Of a stretch of 47,925 nucleotides of DNA, positions 15,546 to 24,915 are shown one piece after another. Every line of letters starts with the position of its first letter. Position 1 is the first letter of the stretch. Made by a program: the position numbers and the translations under genes. This DNA is from an uncultured Clostridia bacterium (GTDB lineage Bacteria > Bacillota > Clostridia > Oscillospirales > Acutalibacteraceae): the NCBI GenBank assembly GCA_944384905.1, contig CALWVE010000010.1:1-47925 (forward strand), read 5' to 3'. Below the pieces are notes generated by a model. That model had not been told where the DNA came from, searched no databases, and worked only from the letters and a program-made list of their open reading frames with translations.

Positions 15546-16802
15546 TTATTCGTACAGGGGATATTTTTCGCAGATGGCGCCGACCATTTCGCGGCACTTA
15601 TCGGCACTGGCTTCAAAATCATTGATGCACAGCGACACGCATTCGGCGATGACATCCATATCCTCTTCTTTGAGGCCACGGGTTGTGACAGCCGGTGTAC
15701 CCAGACGCACACCGCTGGTTACAAACGGCTTGCGCTTTTCGTTGGGCACGGTATTTTTGTTCGCCGTGATGCGTACTTCGTCCAAACGATGCTCCAACGC
15801 CTTGCCGGAAACGTCGGAATCGGAAAGATCGACCAGCATCAGGTGGTTATCCGTGCCGCCCGAAACCAGTTTCACGTCGCGTTTGAGCAGACCCTGTGCC
15901 AACGCCTGCGCGTTATCGACGATCTGTTTGGCATACGCTTTAAATTCCGGCTTGAGCGCTTCGCCGAAGCACACAGCCTTGCCTGCGATGATGTGCATCA
16001 ACGGACCGCCCTGCGTGCCGGGGAAAATCGCCTTATCAATTGCCTTGGCGATGTCGTCGTCATTGCACAGAATCATACCGCCGCGCGGTCCGCGCAGGGT
16101 TTTGTGCGTGGTGGTCGTAACGACATCGGCCCACGGTACCGGGGACGGATGCACGCCGCCCGCCACCAGGCCGGCAATATGCGCCATATCCACCATCAGG
16201 TAGGCGCCGACTTCCTTGGCGATATCGTGCAGCTTTTCAAAATCGATGAAACGCGGGTAAGCGGAAGCGCCCGCAACAATCATCTTCGGCTTGCATTCCT
16301 GTGCGATGGCGCGGACGCGATCGTAATCGATCGTCTGCGTTTCGGCATCGACACCGTAGGGAACAAAATTAAAGTATTTACCCGACATATTCACGGGGGA
16401 ACCGTGGGTCAGATGGCCGCCCTCGGCCAGATTCATGCCCATCACGGTATCGCCGGGCTGGATGAGCGCGAAATAAACCGCCATGTTGGCCTGTGCACCG
16501 GAATGGGGCTGCACATTGGCGTGTTTGCAGCCGAACAGTTCGCAGGCACGCTTGCGGGCGATTTCTTCCACGACGTCCACATATTCACAGCCGCCATAAT
16601 ACCGCTTGCCCGGGTAGCCCTCGGCATATTTGTTGGTGAGGACACTGCCCATAGCAGCCATTACGGCCGGTGAAACGATATTTTCAGAGGCAATCAGCTC
16701 CAGGTTACGGCGCTGACGTTTCAGCTCGTCTTGCATGGCCAGGCCGACATCGGGATCAACCGACGCGACATAACCGATGGTATCCAACAAATCACGGTAC
16801 AT
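15546..16802 (-). CDS. glyA: Serine hydroxymethyltransferase
   Basis: A 418-residue cytosolic PLP enzyme that converts serine and tetrahydrofolate to glycine and 5,10-methylene-tetrahydrofolate. The PLP lysine is K234 in [25 protein letters not shown] and the [15 protein letters not shown] block are conserved. The first ten residues are slightly longer than usual. The ATG at 16802 has AAAGGAAG upstream and its own promoter and terminator, so it is monocistronic. Confidence 0.97.
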   Translation of the reverse strand: MYRDLLDTIGYVASVDPDVGLAMQDELKRQRRNLELIASENIVSPAVMAAMGSVLTNKYAEGYPGKRYYGGCEYVDVVEEIARKRACELFGCKHANVQPHSGAQANMAVYFALIQPGDTVMGMNLAEGGHLTHGSPVNMSGKYFNFVPYGVDAETQTIDYDRVRAIAQECKPKMIVAGASAYPRFIDFEKLHDIAKEVGAYLMVDMAHIAGLVAGGVHPSPVPWADVVTTTTHKTLRGPRGGMILCNDDDIAKAIDKAIFPGTQGGPLMHIIAGKAVCFGEALKPEFKAYAKQIVDNAQALAQGLLKRDVKLVSGGTDNHLMLVDLSDSDVSGKALEHRLDEVRITANKNTVPNEKRKPFVTSGVRLGTPAVTTRGLKEEDMDVIAECVSLCINDFEASADKCREMVGAICEKYPLYE

Positions 16803-16852
16803 GGTCTCGACTTCCTTTCAATATGGTAGTGTGCTAAAGAATAATTTTTCTT

Positions 16853-16881
16853 ATTATACGCACTTTGCTTTACTTTGGCAA
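16853..16881 (-). promoter_or_regulatory. Promoter of glyA
   Basis: TTGCCA (16876-16881) and TATAAT (16853-16858) on the minus strand with 17-nt spacing, about 50 nt before the ATG. No riboswitch-like structure fits in the short leader. Confidence 0.75.
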
Positions 16882-16963
16882 TACGGTAAAGCTACAAAAT
16901 ATTTGTTCCCGAAGCGACTGCATTTTGTATACAATGAGCGTTTCGGGGTTTACCGCGGCATTT

Positions 16964-17608
16964 TCAGCGGAAAAGTTCATGGTTTGCGTCGAGCAGTGCG
17001 CGGCGTTCCACATGCACACGCGGGGTATAACCGGCGTTTTTCAGCGCTTCGGCAAGCAGCATGGGATTGATACCGCCGTTGTTGCCGGCCGGCAGTACAC
17101 AGCGCAGCTCACAGCTTTCGGCGTCAGTCTCTTCAAGAGAAGCTTTCGCAAAAAACGGACGAATATCCACCGGCTTGGGGCCTTTTTTGCTATGCTTCAT
17201 CACTTCGATCTTTTCCTGTGCCAGCAATCCGCGCAAAATTTCTGCGGGATTTTTCATGCCGGAGAACATCATGCGATAATCGGCAAAAGCGATGTTATTC
17301 ACGCTCTGCACCGGATCGGTGACATCGAATGCGTGGATATCGGGCGGCAGGGCATCGTTGAGTTTTTTCAGCAGTTCTTCCGCCGGGACTTCTTCAAGCA
17401 GGCGAATATCCATCGATTCGCGCGGGCTTTCAAATCCTAAAGACAGCGGCACCGCAAAACCCATCAGGATACGGGGGCTGAAGCCTTCGGTATACCAAAC
17501 CGGCAACCCGGCACGGCGCAATGCACGCGACATGCAGCGAGTCAAATCGAGATGCGAAATATAGCAGGCAGCGCCTGTTTTAGAGAACCAGATCCGAACG
17601 TTTTTCAA
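16964..17608 (-). CDS. TIGR03936-family radical-SAM-linked protein (DUF2344)
   Basis: A 214-residue protein of the DUF2344/TIGR03936 family, found next to or fused with TIGR03960 radical-SAM proteins; biochemical role unknown. The start MKNVRIWFSKTGAACYISHL and GFSPRILMGFAVPLSLGFES are the recognisable blocks. The start is a TTG at 17608 with AAAGGAGG upstream, lying within the last codons of the preceding gene, so the two overlap by 29 nt and are probably translationally coupled. Confidence 0.85.
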   Translation of the reverse strand: MKNVRIWFSKTGAACYISHLDLTRCMSRALRRAGLPVWYTEGFSPRILMGFAVPLSLGFESPRESMDIRLLEEVPAEELLKKLNDALPPDIHAFDVTDPVQSVNNIAFADYRMMFSGMKNPAEILRGLLAQEKIEVMKHSKKGPKPVDIRPFFAKASLEETDAESCELRCVLPAGNNGGINPMLLAEALKNAGYTPRVHVERRALLDANHELFR

Positions 17609-19436
17609 CGCAGACGCCTCCTTTCATGCAGGCAGCCCCGCAGTTTGAACATTTTTCCATACAGTTGGGGGTCGTTTCGGCGCGATAGGCGCGGCGGCAT
17701 TCTTCCATCAAAAATTCCTTGCGAATGCCGTAATCGAGGTGATCCCAGGGGAACACTTCGTCGAAATCGCGATGGCGCGTCGCATAGAAATCGGGGGAAA
17801 TGCCCAGATCTTCAAAAATACGCATCCATTCATCAAAGCGGAAGCAGGCGTCCCAGCCGTCGAATTTCAGGCCGCGGCGATGTGCTTCCAGCAAAACAGC
17901 AGACAAACGGCGGTCTCCGCGGGCAAAAACGGCCTCCAAAAAGCTGGTTTCCGCCCCGTGGTAGCTGATGCTGATCTTGCGGTTGGTGGAAGAGCCCTTG
18001 AGCGTTCGCTGTTTTTCGTGCAGTGTTTCCATATTGTCCTGGCCGAACCACTGGAACGGCGTGAACGGTTTGGGCACAAACGCCGCCGCGCTGATGCTCA
18101 CACTGGGCGCCATGCGCGGATGATCGGGGTTGTTGTAGTAAGCGTCTACCACCGTCTGGCCCAAAGCGGCAATACCGCGCACATCGTCCATCGTTTCGGT
18201 GGGCAGACCGATCATGAAATACAGCTTTACTTTCGACCAGCCGTTGCTGAACGCCAGATTCACCGTACGCAGCAGCTCTTCTTCCGTCACGTTTTTATTG
18301 ATGACGTCGCGCATACGCTGGGTTCCGGCTTCGGGTGCAAACGTCAGGGACGTTTTGCGGATCGACTGAACCCGCTCGACCAGTTCCATCGAGAAATTAT
18401 CCACGCGCAAGCTGGGCAGGGAAACACTGACTTTCTCGTCTTCCGTCCAGGTATGCAGCGTATCGATCAGTTCGAACAGGCGGCGGTAATCGCTGGTGCT
18501 CAGCGAAGAAAGCGAAATTTCGTCGTAGCCCGTGGATTCAATCAGCGCTTTGCACTGTGCACTGATCGTTTCGATGCTCTTTTCGCGGAACGGGCGGTAC
18601 AAAAAGCCCGCCTGGCAGAAACGACAGCCGCGGTGGCAGCCGCGCAGCACTTCACACACGGCGCGGTCGTGTACCGTTTCGATATACGGCACCACGAACG
18701 ATTTGGGGAAATACATGGAATCGAGATCCATCACCGCGCGCTTGTGTACCCGCTCGGGGGCGCCGTCCTGGGGCGTACAGGCTTTTACGGTTCCGTCTTC
18801 GTGGTATGTTACCGTATACAGCGACGGCACATACACGCCCGGAATCTTTGCCGCCCGGCGCAGGAATTCCTGACGCGAACAGCCTTCGTCGCGGCACTGC
18901 CGCCAAAGCTCAATCACTTCCAGGTCGACTTCTTCCCCATCGCCCAGGCAGAACAAATCGAAGAATTCAGCCAGCGGCTCGGGGTTACAGGCGCAGGGAC
19001 CGCCGCCGATTACAATATGGCGCAGGCCGGTGCGTTCACTGCTTTTGAGCGGAATACCGCCCAGTTCCAGCATATTGAGGATATTGGTATAGCTGAGTTC
19101 ATATTGCAGCGTAAAGCCGATAAAATCAAAGCAATCCAATGGATCGCCGCTTTCGAGCGCATACAGCGGCACATCCAGGCGGCGCATCTGCTCTTCCATA
19201 TCGATCCAGGGAGCAAAGACACGTTCACACCAGACGCCGGGCTGTTCGTTAAATGCGCCGTACAGAATTTTCATGCCCAGATGGGACATGCCGATTTCAT
19301 ACGTATCCGGAAAACAAAACGCAAAGCGCACATCGACTTCGTCTTTGTTTTTGATAACGGAATTCAGTTCGCCGCCCACATAGCGGCCCGGTTTCTGCAC
19401 ATCGAGCAGCACCGGTTCCAAACGTTTATCGTACAT
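17580..19436 (-). CDS. TIGR03960-family B12-binding-like radical SAM protein
   Basis: A 618-residue protein. The N-terminal 200 residues resemble a cobalamin-binding-like domain (DTYEIGMSHLGMKILY; IGGGPCACNPEP). The radical-SAM cluster is C267-x3-C271-x2-C274 (RGCHRGCRFCQAG). The C-terminus is cysteine-rich (CMEKCSNCGAACMKGG). The family's reaction is not established; a link to RNase G and ribosome maturation has been suggested from gene neighbourhood in other genomes, but no rng lies here. It overlaps the TIGR03936 gene. Confidence 0.9.
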   Translation of the reverse strand: MYDKRLEPVLLDVQKPGRYVGGELNSVIKNKDEVDVRFAFCFPDTYEIGMSHLGMKILYGAFNEQPGVWCERVFAPWIDMEEQMRRLDVPLYALESGDPLDCFDFIGFTLQYELSYTNILNMLELGGIPLKSSERTGLRHIVIGGGPCACNPEPLAEFFDLFCLGDGEEVDLEVIELWRQCRDEGCSRQEFLRRAAKIPGVYVPSLYTVTYHEDGTVKACTPQDGAPERVHKRAVMDLDSMYFPKSFVVPYIETVHDRAVCEVLRGCHRGCRFCQAGFLYRPFREKSIETISAQCKALIESTGYDEISLSSLSTSDYRRLFELIDTLHTWTEDEKVSVSLPSLRVDNFSMELVERVQSIRKTSLTFAPEAGTQRMRDVINKNVTEEELLRTVNLAFSNGWSKVKLYFMIGLPTETMDDVRGIAALGQTVVDAYYNNPDHPRMAPSVSISAAAFVPKPFTPFQWFGQDNMETLHEKQRTLKGSSTNRKISISYHGAETSFLEAVFARGDRRLSAVLLEAHRRGLKFDGWDACFRFDEWMRIFEDLGISPDFYATRHRDFDEVFPWDHLDYGIRKEFLMEECRRAYRAETTPNCMEKCSNCGAACMKGGVCVEKRSDLVL

Positions 19437-19525
19437 AACAGGCTCCGATCCAAATCAATTTCCCGCCCAGGCGGGCCTGTATTGATTATACCGTACCGAG
19501 CCGTTAAATGCAAGAAAACGCGGGG

Positions 19526-20110
19526 CTATTCCCGCTGGCCGAACACCAGATAAAACAGCAGATACAAACACAAAACCATAAGCCCCGGATTGGGCGTTTC
19601 GGAAAACAGAAAAAGGAAACCAAGCACCCCCATGGGCACAAGCAGAACCCACGAAACCGCGAAACTTATCTTTTCGGCACAGGGGCGGGAAAGGAAAATC
19701 GAGAGAAAGGATTCCAGCGCCTGGCCGCCGTCGAGCGGCAAAACCGGCAGCAGATGAAAACAGCCCAGCATCATGTGCAGGCGCGCGATTTCCTGTGTCT
19801 CTGGGAAAAACGCCAGCACGCCCGCCGCCAGCAGATTCGCCATAGGTCCCGCCAGCGAGATTGCCAGCGCACGGGCGTATCCGCAGGGAGACTGCCGCCG
19901 GATTTCGATACCCAATACCGTCATACGTACCTGCGCGGGCGGATTTCCAACCGCCGCCAAAGCCGCAAGATGCCCCAGTTCGTGCCAGATCACACAAAAA
20001 ACCCCCGCAGCGGCCGGCTGCAGGGGTTCAAAGACAAACACGGCAGCAAGAACGGCGGCAAACCCGAAGGTCAGTGTGAGATGGGTTTGCCCCCAAGTAA
20101 ACCGCAGCAT
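19526..20110 (-). CDS. M50-family membrane metalloprotease, SpoIVFB-like
   Basis: A 194-residue polytopic protease. The zinc site is H43-E-x-x-H47 (WHELGHLAAL) in the second membrane segment with the partner D127 in LPLDGGQ, the layout of site-2/SpoIVFB proteases that cut within membranes. The ATG at 20110 is one base after the stop of the upstream membrane protein (TGA-G-ATG), with GAAGGG upstream. It follows spoIVA and a single-span protein, so a role in sporulation, such as processing a sigma-K-like precursor, is a reasonable inference. Confidence 0.85.
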   Translation of the reverse strand: MLRFTWGQTHLTLTFGFAAVLAAVFVFEPLQPAAAGVFCVIWHELGHLAALAAVGNPPAQVRMTVLGIEIRRQSPCGYARALAISLAGPMANLLAAGVLAFFPETQEIARLHMMLGCFHLLPVLPLDGGQALESFLSIFLSRPCAEKISFAVSWVLLVPMGVLGFLFLFSETPNPGLMVLCLYLLFYLVFGQRE

Positions 20111-20111
20111 C

Positions 20112-20615
20112 TCACCCTTCCCCTTCGGCGGAGGAGGCGGGCGCGCTGCTCTCTTCCGACTGAGCGGTTGAAGCTTCCGGTTCGGAGGAAGCCTCAACCT
20201 GTGACGTCGTGCTTTCGCTGATCGTTTGTTCCGGCTGTGTCTGTTCCGGCGGCGTAACGCTCACCGTAATCACCCGGCTCATCGCTTCGCCATACCAGTT
20301 CCGAATCTGTTCAAATGCTTCGGGCGCAGCACTGCGCGTGAGCAGCAGACCGATCAAAATTGCGGCGCAGATCAATGTCTGCATGAGAAGCAAACGATTG
20401 GCGCGTCCTTTTGCACCTGCCAGACACACCGTCTGCCAGACCGGGCCGTCGTGAGTCAGAAGATGAAATTCTTCTTCCGGTTGATTTTCCGGATGGTTTT
20501 CCATGGTTGTTTCCTGTTCGGCTTTCGGTTCCTCTTCCCCGGCGGCGGACGCCCCGGCAGGCGGTAAAATAACCGGGGCGCGGCTGATGCGGGTGTATTG
20601 TTCATAGTCCTGCAT
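20112..20615 (-). CDS. Single-span membrane protein between spoIVA and the M50 protease
   Basis: A 167-residue protein with an acidic cytosolic N-terminus (about 70 residues), one membrane helix (about residues 74-93) and an extracytoplasmic tail rich in Ser, Glu, Gln and Thr after residue 120. No peptidase M23 domain is present, so it is not an ordinary SpoIVFA, but its topology and its place directly before the M50 protease fit a SpoIVFA-like anchor. It starts 12 nt after spoIVA. Confidence 0.75.
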   Translation of the reverse strand: MQDYEQYTRISRAPVILPPAGASAAGEEEPKAEQETTMENHPENQPEEEFHLLTHDGPVWQTVCLAGAKGRANRLLLMQTLICAAILIGLLLTRSAAPEAFEQIRNWYGEAMSRVITVSVTPPEQTQPEQTISESTTSQVEASSEPEASTAQSEESSAPASSAEGEG

Positions 20616-20627
20616 GGTTTACCTCCG

Positions 20628-22106
20628 TTACAGGATGATGCAGATCAGGCCGTTGCATCCGTCGTTGATGATGCGTTCAATCGTTTCGCGTACTTTTTCG
20701 CGGGCATCCTCGGGCATCCGATACAGCTTATTATGCATGCCTTCGTTGACCAGCTCGTGCAAAGATTTGCCAAAGATATTGGAATCCCAGATTTTGCCCG
20801 GGCTTTCCTCGAATTCGCCGAGCAGATACTGCACCAGTTCCTCCGACTGCTGTTCGGAACCGACGATCGGCGTGATCTCGGTGGTGATCGATGTTTTCAT
20901 CATGTGAATGGACGGCGCACCGGCCTTCAGGCGAATGCCGTATTTACCTCCCTGCTTGATGATGCTGGGCTCTTCCAGCGTCAGTTCGTCGAGTTCGGGC
21001 ATTACAATGCCATAACCGGTGGCGCATACGTCGTCGTAAGCCTGCTGGATTTTGGCAAATTTCTTTTTGGTCTCGGCCATATCCACCAGACAGCTGAGCA
21101 GCTGGCTTTCGTCTTTCAGTTCCAACCCACTCTTTTCGCTGAGGATCGAATAGAAGAGATTCGGCGGCAGTACAACCTGCGTCTGCGCGCAGCCCGAACC
21201 CAAATTGATCGTCAGATCGGTACAGGCGGCAATCTGTTCGCAAGCGGAAACTTCTTCGAGCATCGAGCGAATCTCCCGCACACGGGTGATCTTTGAAGCC
21301 TGACGCACCGCCGAAAAGACGGCTTCCCGCAGCCAGTGTCCGCGCTCGAGCGAAAGCAGCCACGGCGGCAACGAAAAACGAACTTCCTTGACCGGGAATT
21401 CATAGAGCAGATCGGTCAGTACGGCCCGGATTTCCTCTTCGGTAATATCCAGACAATTGACCGTATCCACCGGCACGCCGTACAGCTCCTGCAATTCTGC
21501 CCGCAGGCTTTGAGCAGACGGGCTGTTGGGTTCCATACAGTTCAGCAGCACGGCGAACGGCTTATTCATCGCCTGCAATTCACGGATGACGCGCTCTTCG
21601 GCTTCGGCGTATTCTTCGCGCGGAATGTCACTGATACTGCCGTCGGTTGTAATGACCAGCCCGATGGTGGAATGCTCCGTAATGACTTTCTGCGTACCGA
21701 TTTCGGCCGCCATATTAAACGGCACCGGATCTTCAAACCACGGCGTCATCACCATACGCGGGGCATTTTCTTCTACATATCCCAGCGAACTGGGAACAAT
21801 ATAGCCCACGCAGTCGATTAGGCGGACATTGAGCAGCGACGCGGAATCGATCCGCACGGAAACGGCCTGTTCGGGGATAAACTTCGGTTCGGTCGTCATA
21901 ATTGTCCGCCCCGAGGCCGACTGCGGCATTTCATCCACGGCGCGGTTGAGCCAGGCTTCGTCTTCGATATGCGGCAAAACCACGTTTTCCATAAACTTTT
22001 GTATAAAGGTGGATTTTCCGGTACGCACGGGGCCCACCACCCCGATATAAATATCGCCGCCCGTTCGGGCTGCCAATTCGTCATACACTTTCACTGCTGT
22101 GCTCAT
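20628..22106 (-). CDS. spoIVA: Stage IV sporulation protein A
   Basis: A 492-residue ATPase that polymerises on the outer forespore membrane as the base of the spore coat. Walker A is GPVRTGKST (25-33), followed by a TRAFAC-like switch region (SASGRTIMTTEPKFIP) and RLIDCVGY; the C-terminal end NDGCNGLICIIL is the conserved membrane-localising tail. Length equals the Bacillus subtilis protein. The ATG at 22106 follows GGAGGGAC. It is good evidence that the organism forms, or descends from formers of, endospores. Confidence 0.97.
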   Translation of the reverse strand: MSTAVKVYDELAARTGGDIYIGVVGPVRTGKSTFIQKFMENVVLPHIEDEAWLNRAVDEMPQSASGRTIMTTEPKFIPEQAVSVRIDSASLLNVRLIDCVGYIVPSSLGYVEENAPRMVMTPWFEDPVPFNMAAEIGTQKVITEHSTIGLVITTDGSISDIPREEYAEAEERVIRELQAMNKPFAVLLNCMEPNSPSAQSLRAELQELYGVPVDTVNCLDITEEEIRAVLTDLLYEFPVKEVRFSLPPWLLSLERGHWLREAVFSAVRQASKITRVREIRSMLEEVSACEQIAACTDLTINLGSGCAQTQVVLPPNLFYSILSEKSGLELKDESQLLSCLVDMAETKKKFAKIQQAYDDVCATGYGIVMPELDELTLEEPSIIKQGGKYGIRLKAGAPSIHMMKTSITTEITPIVGSEQQSEELVQYLLGEFEESPGKIWDSNIFGKSLHELVNEGMHNKLYRMPEDAREKVRETIERIINDGCNGLICIIL

Positions 22107-22140
22107 ATAATGTCCCTCCACATCCTGTTTCGTATGGTAA

Positions 22141-22169
22141 GGGATATGCGTACACGCCGGACAATATGA
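22141..22169 (-). promoter_or_regulatory. Candidate sigma-E promoter of spoIVA
   Basis: On the minus strand TCATATT (22163-22169) and CATATCCC (22141-22148) are separated by 14 nt, close to the sigma-E pattern ATATT-14-CATACA-T. The start would lie about 27 nt before the ATG. No sigma-A promoter is seen. Confidence 0.55.
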
Positions 22170-22184
22170 CACACCGATAAAAAA

Positions 22185-22209
22185 AGCCGCCCGGCAAACC
22201 GGACGGCCT
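22185..22209 (-). terminator. Terminator of the metal-efflux operon
   Basis: GGCCGTCCGG / CCGGGCGGC stem (minus strand, one mismatch) with a short loop and a run of seven U. Confidence 0.88.
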
Positions 22210-22218
22210 GAAATGATT

Positions 22219-24081
22219 TTATTTTTGAACCGGCACACGCATCGCGCGCATGGCGTTGATAATGGCAATCACCGCAACGCCCACATCGGCAAATACGGCG
22301 CCCCACATATTCGCCATACCCAAAAAGCCGAGCAACAGGAAAAGTCCTTTCACGCTCAAGGCGAAAATGATGTTCTGCCATACGATTCCGTGCGTTTTGC
22401 GGGCAATCCGAATCGCCAGCGGAATTTTGGACGGACGATCGTCCATCAGCACGATGTCGGCGGCTTCGATCGCCGCATCGCTGCCCAGTGCGCCCATGGC
22501 GATACCGATATCGGCGCGGGAAAGTACCGGCGCGTCGTTGATGCCGTCGCCCACAAACGCCAGCGTGGTTTTGGCGGGCTGTGCTTCCAGCAGCTGTTCC
22601 ACACGGGTTACTTTATCCCCGGGGAGCAATTCGGTATGGACTTCATCCAGACCCAGCGAAGCGCCTACAGCCTGCCCCACGGCGTCGCGGTCGCCCGTGA
22701 GCATCACGGTTTTGCGAACGCCCAGATCTTTCAGTTCCTGAATCGCTTCGCGGCTGTCTGCTTTTACTTCGTCGGCAATCGTCAGGCTGCCTGCGTAACA
22801 CTTGCCCACAGCCACATACACAACCGTTTCGGCTGTATTTTCCGGTTCAAAGGAAATGCCGAGCATTTCCATCAGGTTAGCATTACCCACGCAGACCGGG
22901 ACACCGCGGATCTCGGCGCAAAGTCCTTTACCGGCGATTTCCTGCACCTTGCCCAGCATCTCGGGAGAGACCGGGCGCGTGTTGGCCGCCTGGATCGACT
23001 GTGCAATCGGATGCGTGGAATGCTGTTCAGCGGCGGCAGCCAAGAACAGCAGTTCCTCGCGGCTGATATCTACCGGATGCACATCCGTAACCGTAAACGA
23101 GCCTTCGGTCAGCGTACCGGTTTTATCGAACACAACCGCAGAACAGCGAGCCAGTGCTTCCAGATAGTTGGAGCCTTTCACCAGAATACCTTCGCGTGAA
23201 GCGCCGCCGATTCCGCCGAAGAACGACATCGGTACGGAAATCACCAGCGCACACGGACAGGAAATAACCAGGAAGGTCAGCGCCTGATGCAGCCAATGGG
23301 CAAAATCACCCGTAACCAGTGACGGGATAACCGCCAGACACACAGCTGCAATTACAACCGTCGGCGTATACCAACGGGCAAAACGCGTGATAAACTGTTC
23401 CGTTCTGGCTTTGTTGGCGCTGGAATTTTCGACCAGTTCCAGAATTTTGGAAACCGTGGATTCTCCGAACGGCTTGGTCACTTCCACACGCAGCAGACCG
23501 TCGATATTCACGCAGCCGCTGATGACCGAATCGCCTTTGGAAACGGCGCGCGGCATCGATTCACCGGTGAGCGCCGTGGTGTTAAGATTGGATTCGCCTT
23601 CCGCCACAGTACCGTCGAGCGGAATCTTTTCACCGGGACGGATCACGATCACTTCACCTACTTCTACTTCTTCGGGATCGACCGTCATCACTTCCCCGCC
23701 GCGCTCCACGTTGGCTGTATCGGGACGAATATCCATCAGCGCGGCAACCGAGCGGCGGCTTTTGCCCACAGCATAGCTCTGGAACAGTTCTCCCACCTGA
23801 TAGAACAGCATAACGAACACGGCTTCGGCATATTCGCCCAGCGCAAATGCACCGATCGTAGCCAGGCCCATCAAAAAGTTTTCATCGAATACCTGGCCGC
23901 GGATGATATTGCGGACGGCTTCCCACAAAACATCGTAACCGATCACGCCATACGGGATAAAATACAGCAGCAGCTTCAGCCAGCCCGGAACAGGCAGCGT
24001 CGCACCGATCACCGCAACCGCGATCAGCAGCACAGCCGAGGCCAGAATACGAGCCAGATTTCTTTTTTGCTTGCGGCTCAT
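22219..24081 (-). CDS. cadA: P1B-type heavy-metal efflux ATPase (Zn/Cd/Pb class)
   Basis: A 620-residue membrane pump. It has the actuator TGES (172-175), the metal-translocating SCPCAL in membrane helix 6 (C275, C277), the phosphorylated D319 in DKTGTLTEG, and the GDGINDAPVL hinge. The N-terminus has only a basic stretch and no HMA domain; a separate HMA protein is encoded just upstream. CPC and the CadC/CzrA-like regulator suggest Zn/Cd/Pb rather than copper. The three genes form one operon, regulator first. Confidence 0.92.
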   Translation of the reverse strand: MSRKQKRNLARILASAVLLIAVAVIGATLPVPGWLKLLLYFIPYGVIGYDVLWEAVRNIIRGQVFDENFLMGLATIGAFALGEYAEAVFVMLFYQVGELFQSYAVGKSRRSVAALMDIRPDTANVERGGEVMTVDPEEVEVGEVIVIRPGEKIPLDGTVAEGESNLNTTALTGESMPRAVSKGDSVISGCVNIDGLLRVEVTKPFGESTVSKILELVENSSANKARTEQFITRFARWYTPTVVIAAVCLAVIPSLVTGDFAHWLHQALTFLVISCPCALVISVPMSFFGGIGGASREGILVKGSNYLEALARCSAVVFDKTGTLTEGSFTVTDVHPVDISREELLFLAAAAEQHSTHPIAQSIQAANTRPVSPEMLGKVQEIAGKGLCAEIRGVPVCVGNANLMEMLGISFEPENTAETVVYVAVGKCYAGSLTIADEVKADSREAIQELKDLGVRKTVMLTGDRDAVGQAVGASLGLDEVHTELLPGDKVTRVEQLLEAQPAKTTLAFVGDGINDAPVLSRADIGIAMGALGSDAAIEAADIVLMDDRPSKIPLAIRIARKTHGIVWQNIIFALSVKGLFLLLGFLGMANMWGAVFADVGVAVIAIINAMRAMRVPVQK

Positions 24082-24093
24082 GCCTCTTCCTCC

Positions 24094-24312
24094 TTACAGC
24101 ACAATGGTGCAGTCGGGTTCTACCTTTTTGCAAGCCTTAACAGCCTGACGCAGCACATCGTCGAACAGATCGTCTTCTGCTTCCAGAATCAGCTTCTGCG
24201 CCATAAAATTGATGGTGACATTCTGCACGCCCTTGATTTTACGGATGGCATCTTCCATCTTGGCGGCGCAATGGGCACAATCGAGTTCTTCCATCTTAAA
24301 TGTTTTTTTCAT
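24094..24312 (-). CDS. Stand-alone heavy-metal-associated (HMA) domain protein
   Basis: A 72-residue CopZ-like ferredoxin-fold protein. The metal site is CAHC (residues 12-15) in MEELDCAHCAAKMEDAIRKI; the usual GMxCxxC is replaced by LDCAHC, a form common in Zn/Cd ATPases. It ends 12 nt before the ATPase gene, which lacks this domain, so it probably delivers metal to the pump or senses it. The ATG at 24312 follows GAGGAG. Confidence 0.9.
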   Translation of the reverse strand: MKKTFKMEELDCAHCAAKMEDAIRKIKGVQNVTINFMAQKLILEAEDDLFDDVLRQAVKACKKVEPDCTIVL

Positions 24313-24362
24313 AGGTAAACACTCCTCGTTTTCTTTATTTGAACAGAGAATCGCTCTGTTTC

Positions 24363-24731
24363 TTACTCGTTGATATGTTCCATTCCCTGATCGAGAATGG
24401 TACGCACATGATCGTCCGTAAGGAAATAAATAATCGTTTTGCCTTCGCGGCGGAAAGAAACCAGCTGAGAATTTTTCAGCACACGAAGCTGATGAGAAAT
24501 GGCCGAGATACTCATTCCCAGCACTTCGGCGATATCGCACACGCACATTTCCGATTCAAACAGCACATACAGAATCTTGATCCGGGTCGAATCGCCAAAC
24601 ACTTTATACAGCTCGGCAAGATCGTATAAATCCTCTTCCGGCGGCAGAATTTCGTGCACCCGATTGACGACATCTCCATGTACATCAACCGTTTCACAGC
24701 AGGGAACATCTTCATATTCGGTTCGTTTCAC
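24363..24731 (-). CDS. ArsR/SmtB-family metal-responsive repressor, CadC-like
   Basis: A 122-residue winged-helix regulator. The CadC-type site is visible as C11/C12 near the N-terminus and C63-V-C65 (SEMCVCDI) in helix 3. A second site on helix 5 also matches CzrA/SmtB spacing: D106, H108, H119 and E122, with glutamate at the last position. Both thiolate-rich (Cd/Pb) and Zn sensing are therefore possible. The DNA-recognition helix is SISAISHQLRVLKNSQLV. It leads the efflux operon and an inverted repeat lies between promoter and ATG. Confidence 0.92.
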   Translation of the reverse strand: MKRTEYEDVPCCETVDVHGDVVNRVHEILPPEEDLYDLAELYKVFGDSTRIKILYVLFESEMCVCDIAEVLGMSISAISHQLRVLKNSQLVSFRREGKTIIYFLTDDHVRTILDQGMEHINE

Positions 24732-24758
24732 GGCAGCCTCTCCTTTATCTCACTAAAT

Positions 24759-24807
24759 TTGAACGATTGTTCAAGTGTTATTATAAACTCTTTTTTTAGA
24801 ATGTCAA
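24759..24807 (-). promoter_or_regulatory. Promoter and operator of the metal-efflux operon
   Basis: TTGACA (24802-24807) and TATAAT (24780-24785) on the minus strand with a 16-nt spacer. Immediately downstream is TTGAAC-GATT-GTTCAA (24759-24774), an inverted repeat containing the TGAAC/GTTCA half-sites typical of ArsR/SmtB operators. Confidence 0.82.
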
Positions 24808-24836
24808 GCGTTCCGTCAAAAAGATTTTCATAAAAC

Positions 24837-24870
24837 AAAAAAGCGCCTCCGCCCGAAAGCAGAAGCGTCT
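24837..24870 (-). terminator. Terminator-like hairpin downstream of the AraC gene
   Basis: In the minus transcript GCTTCTGC pairs with GCGGAGGC (with wobbles) followed by six U. It lies about 270 nt after the AraC stop, beyond the palindrome cluster, and just upstream of the metal operon promoter. Confidence 0.65.
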
Positions 24871-24915
24871 ACAATTATAAGAAGTAGCTACATAAAGCTT
24901 ATGCAAATAAAAACT

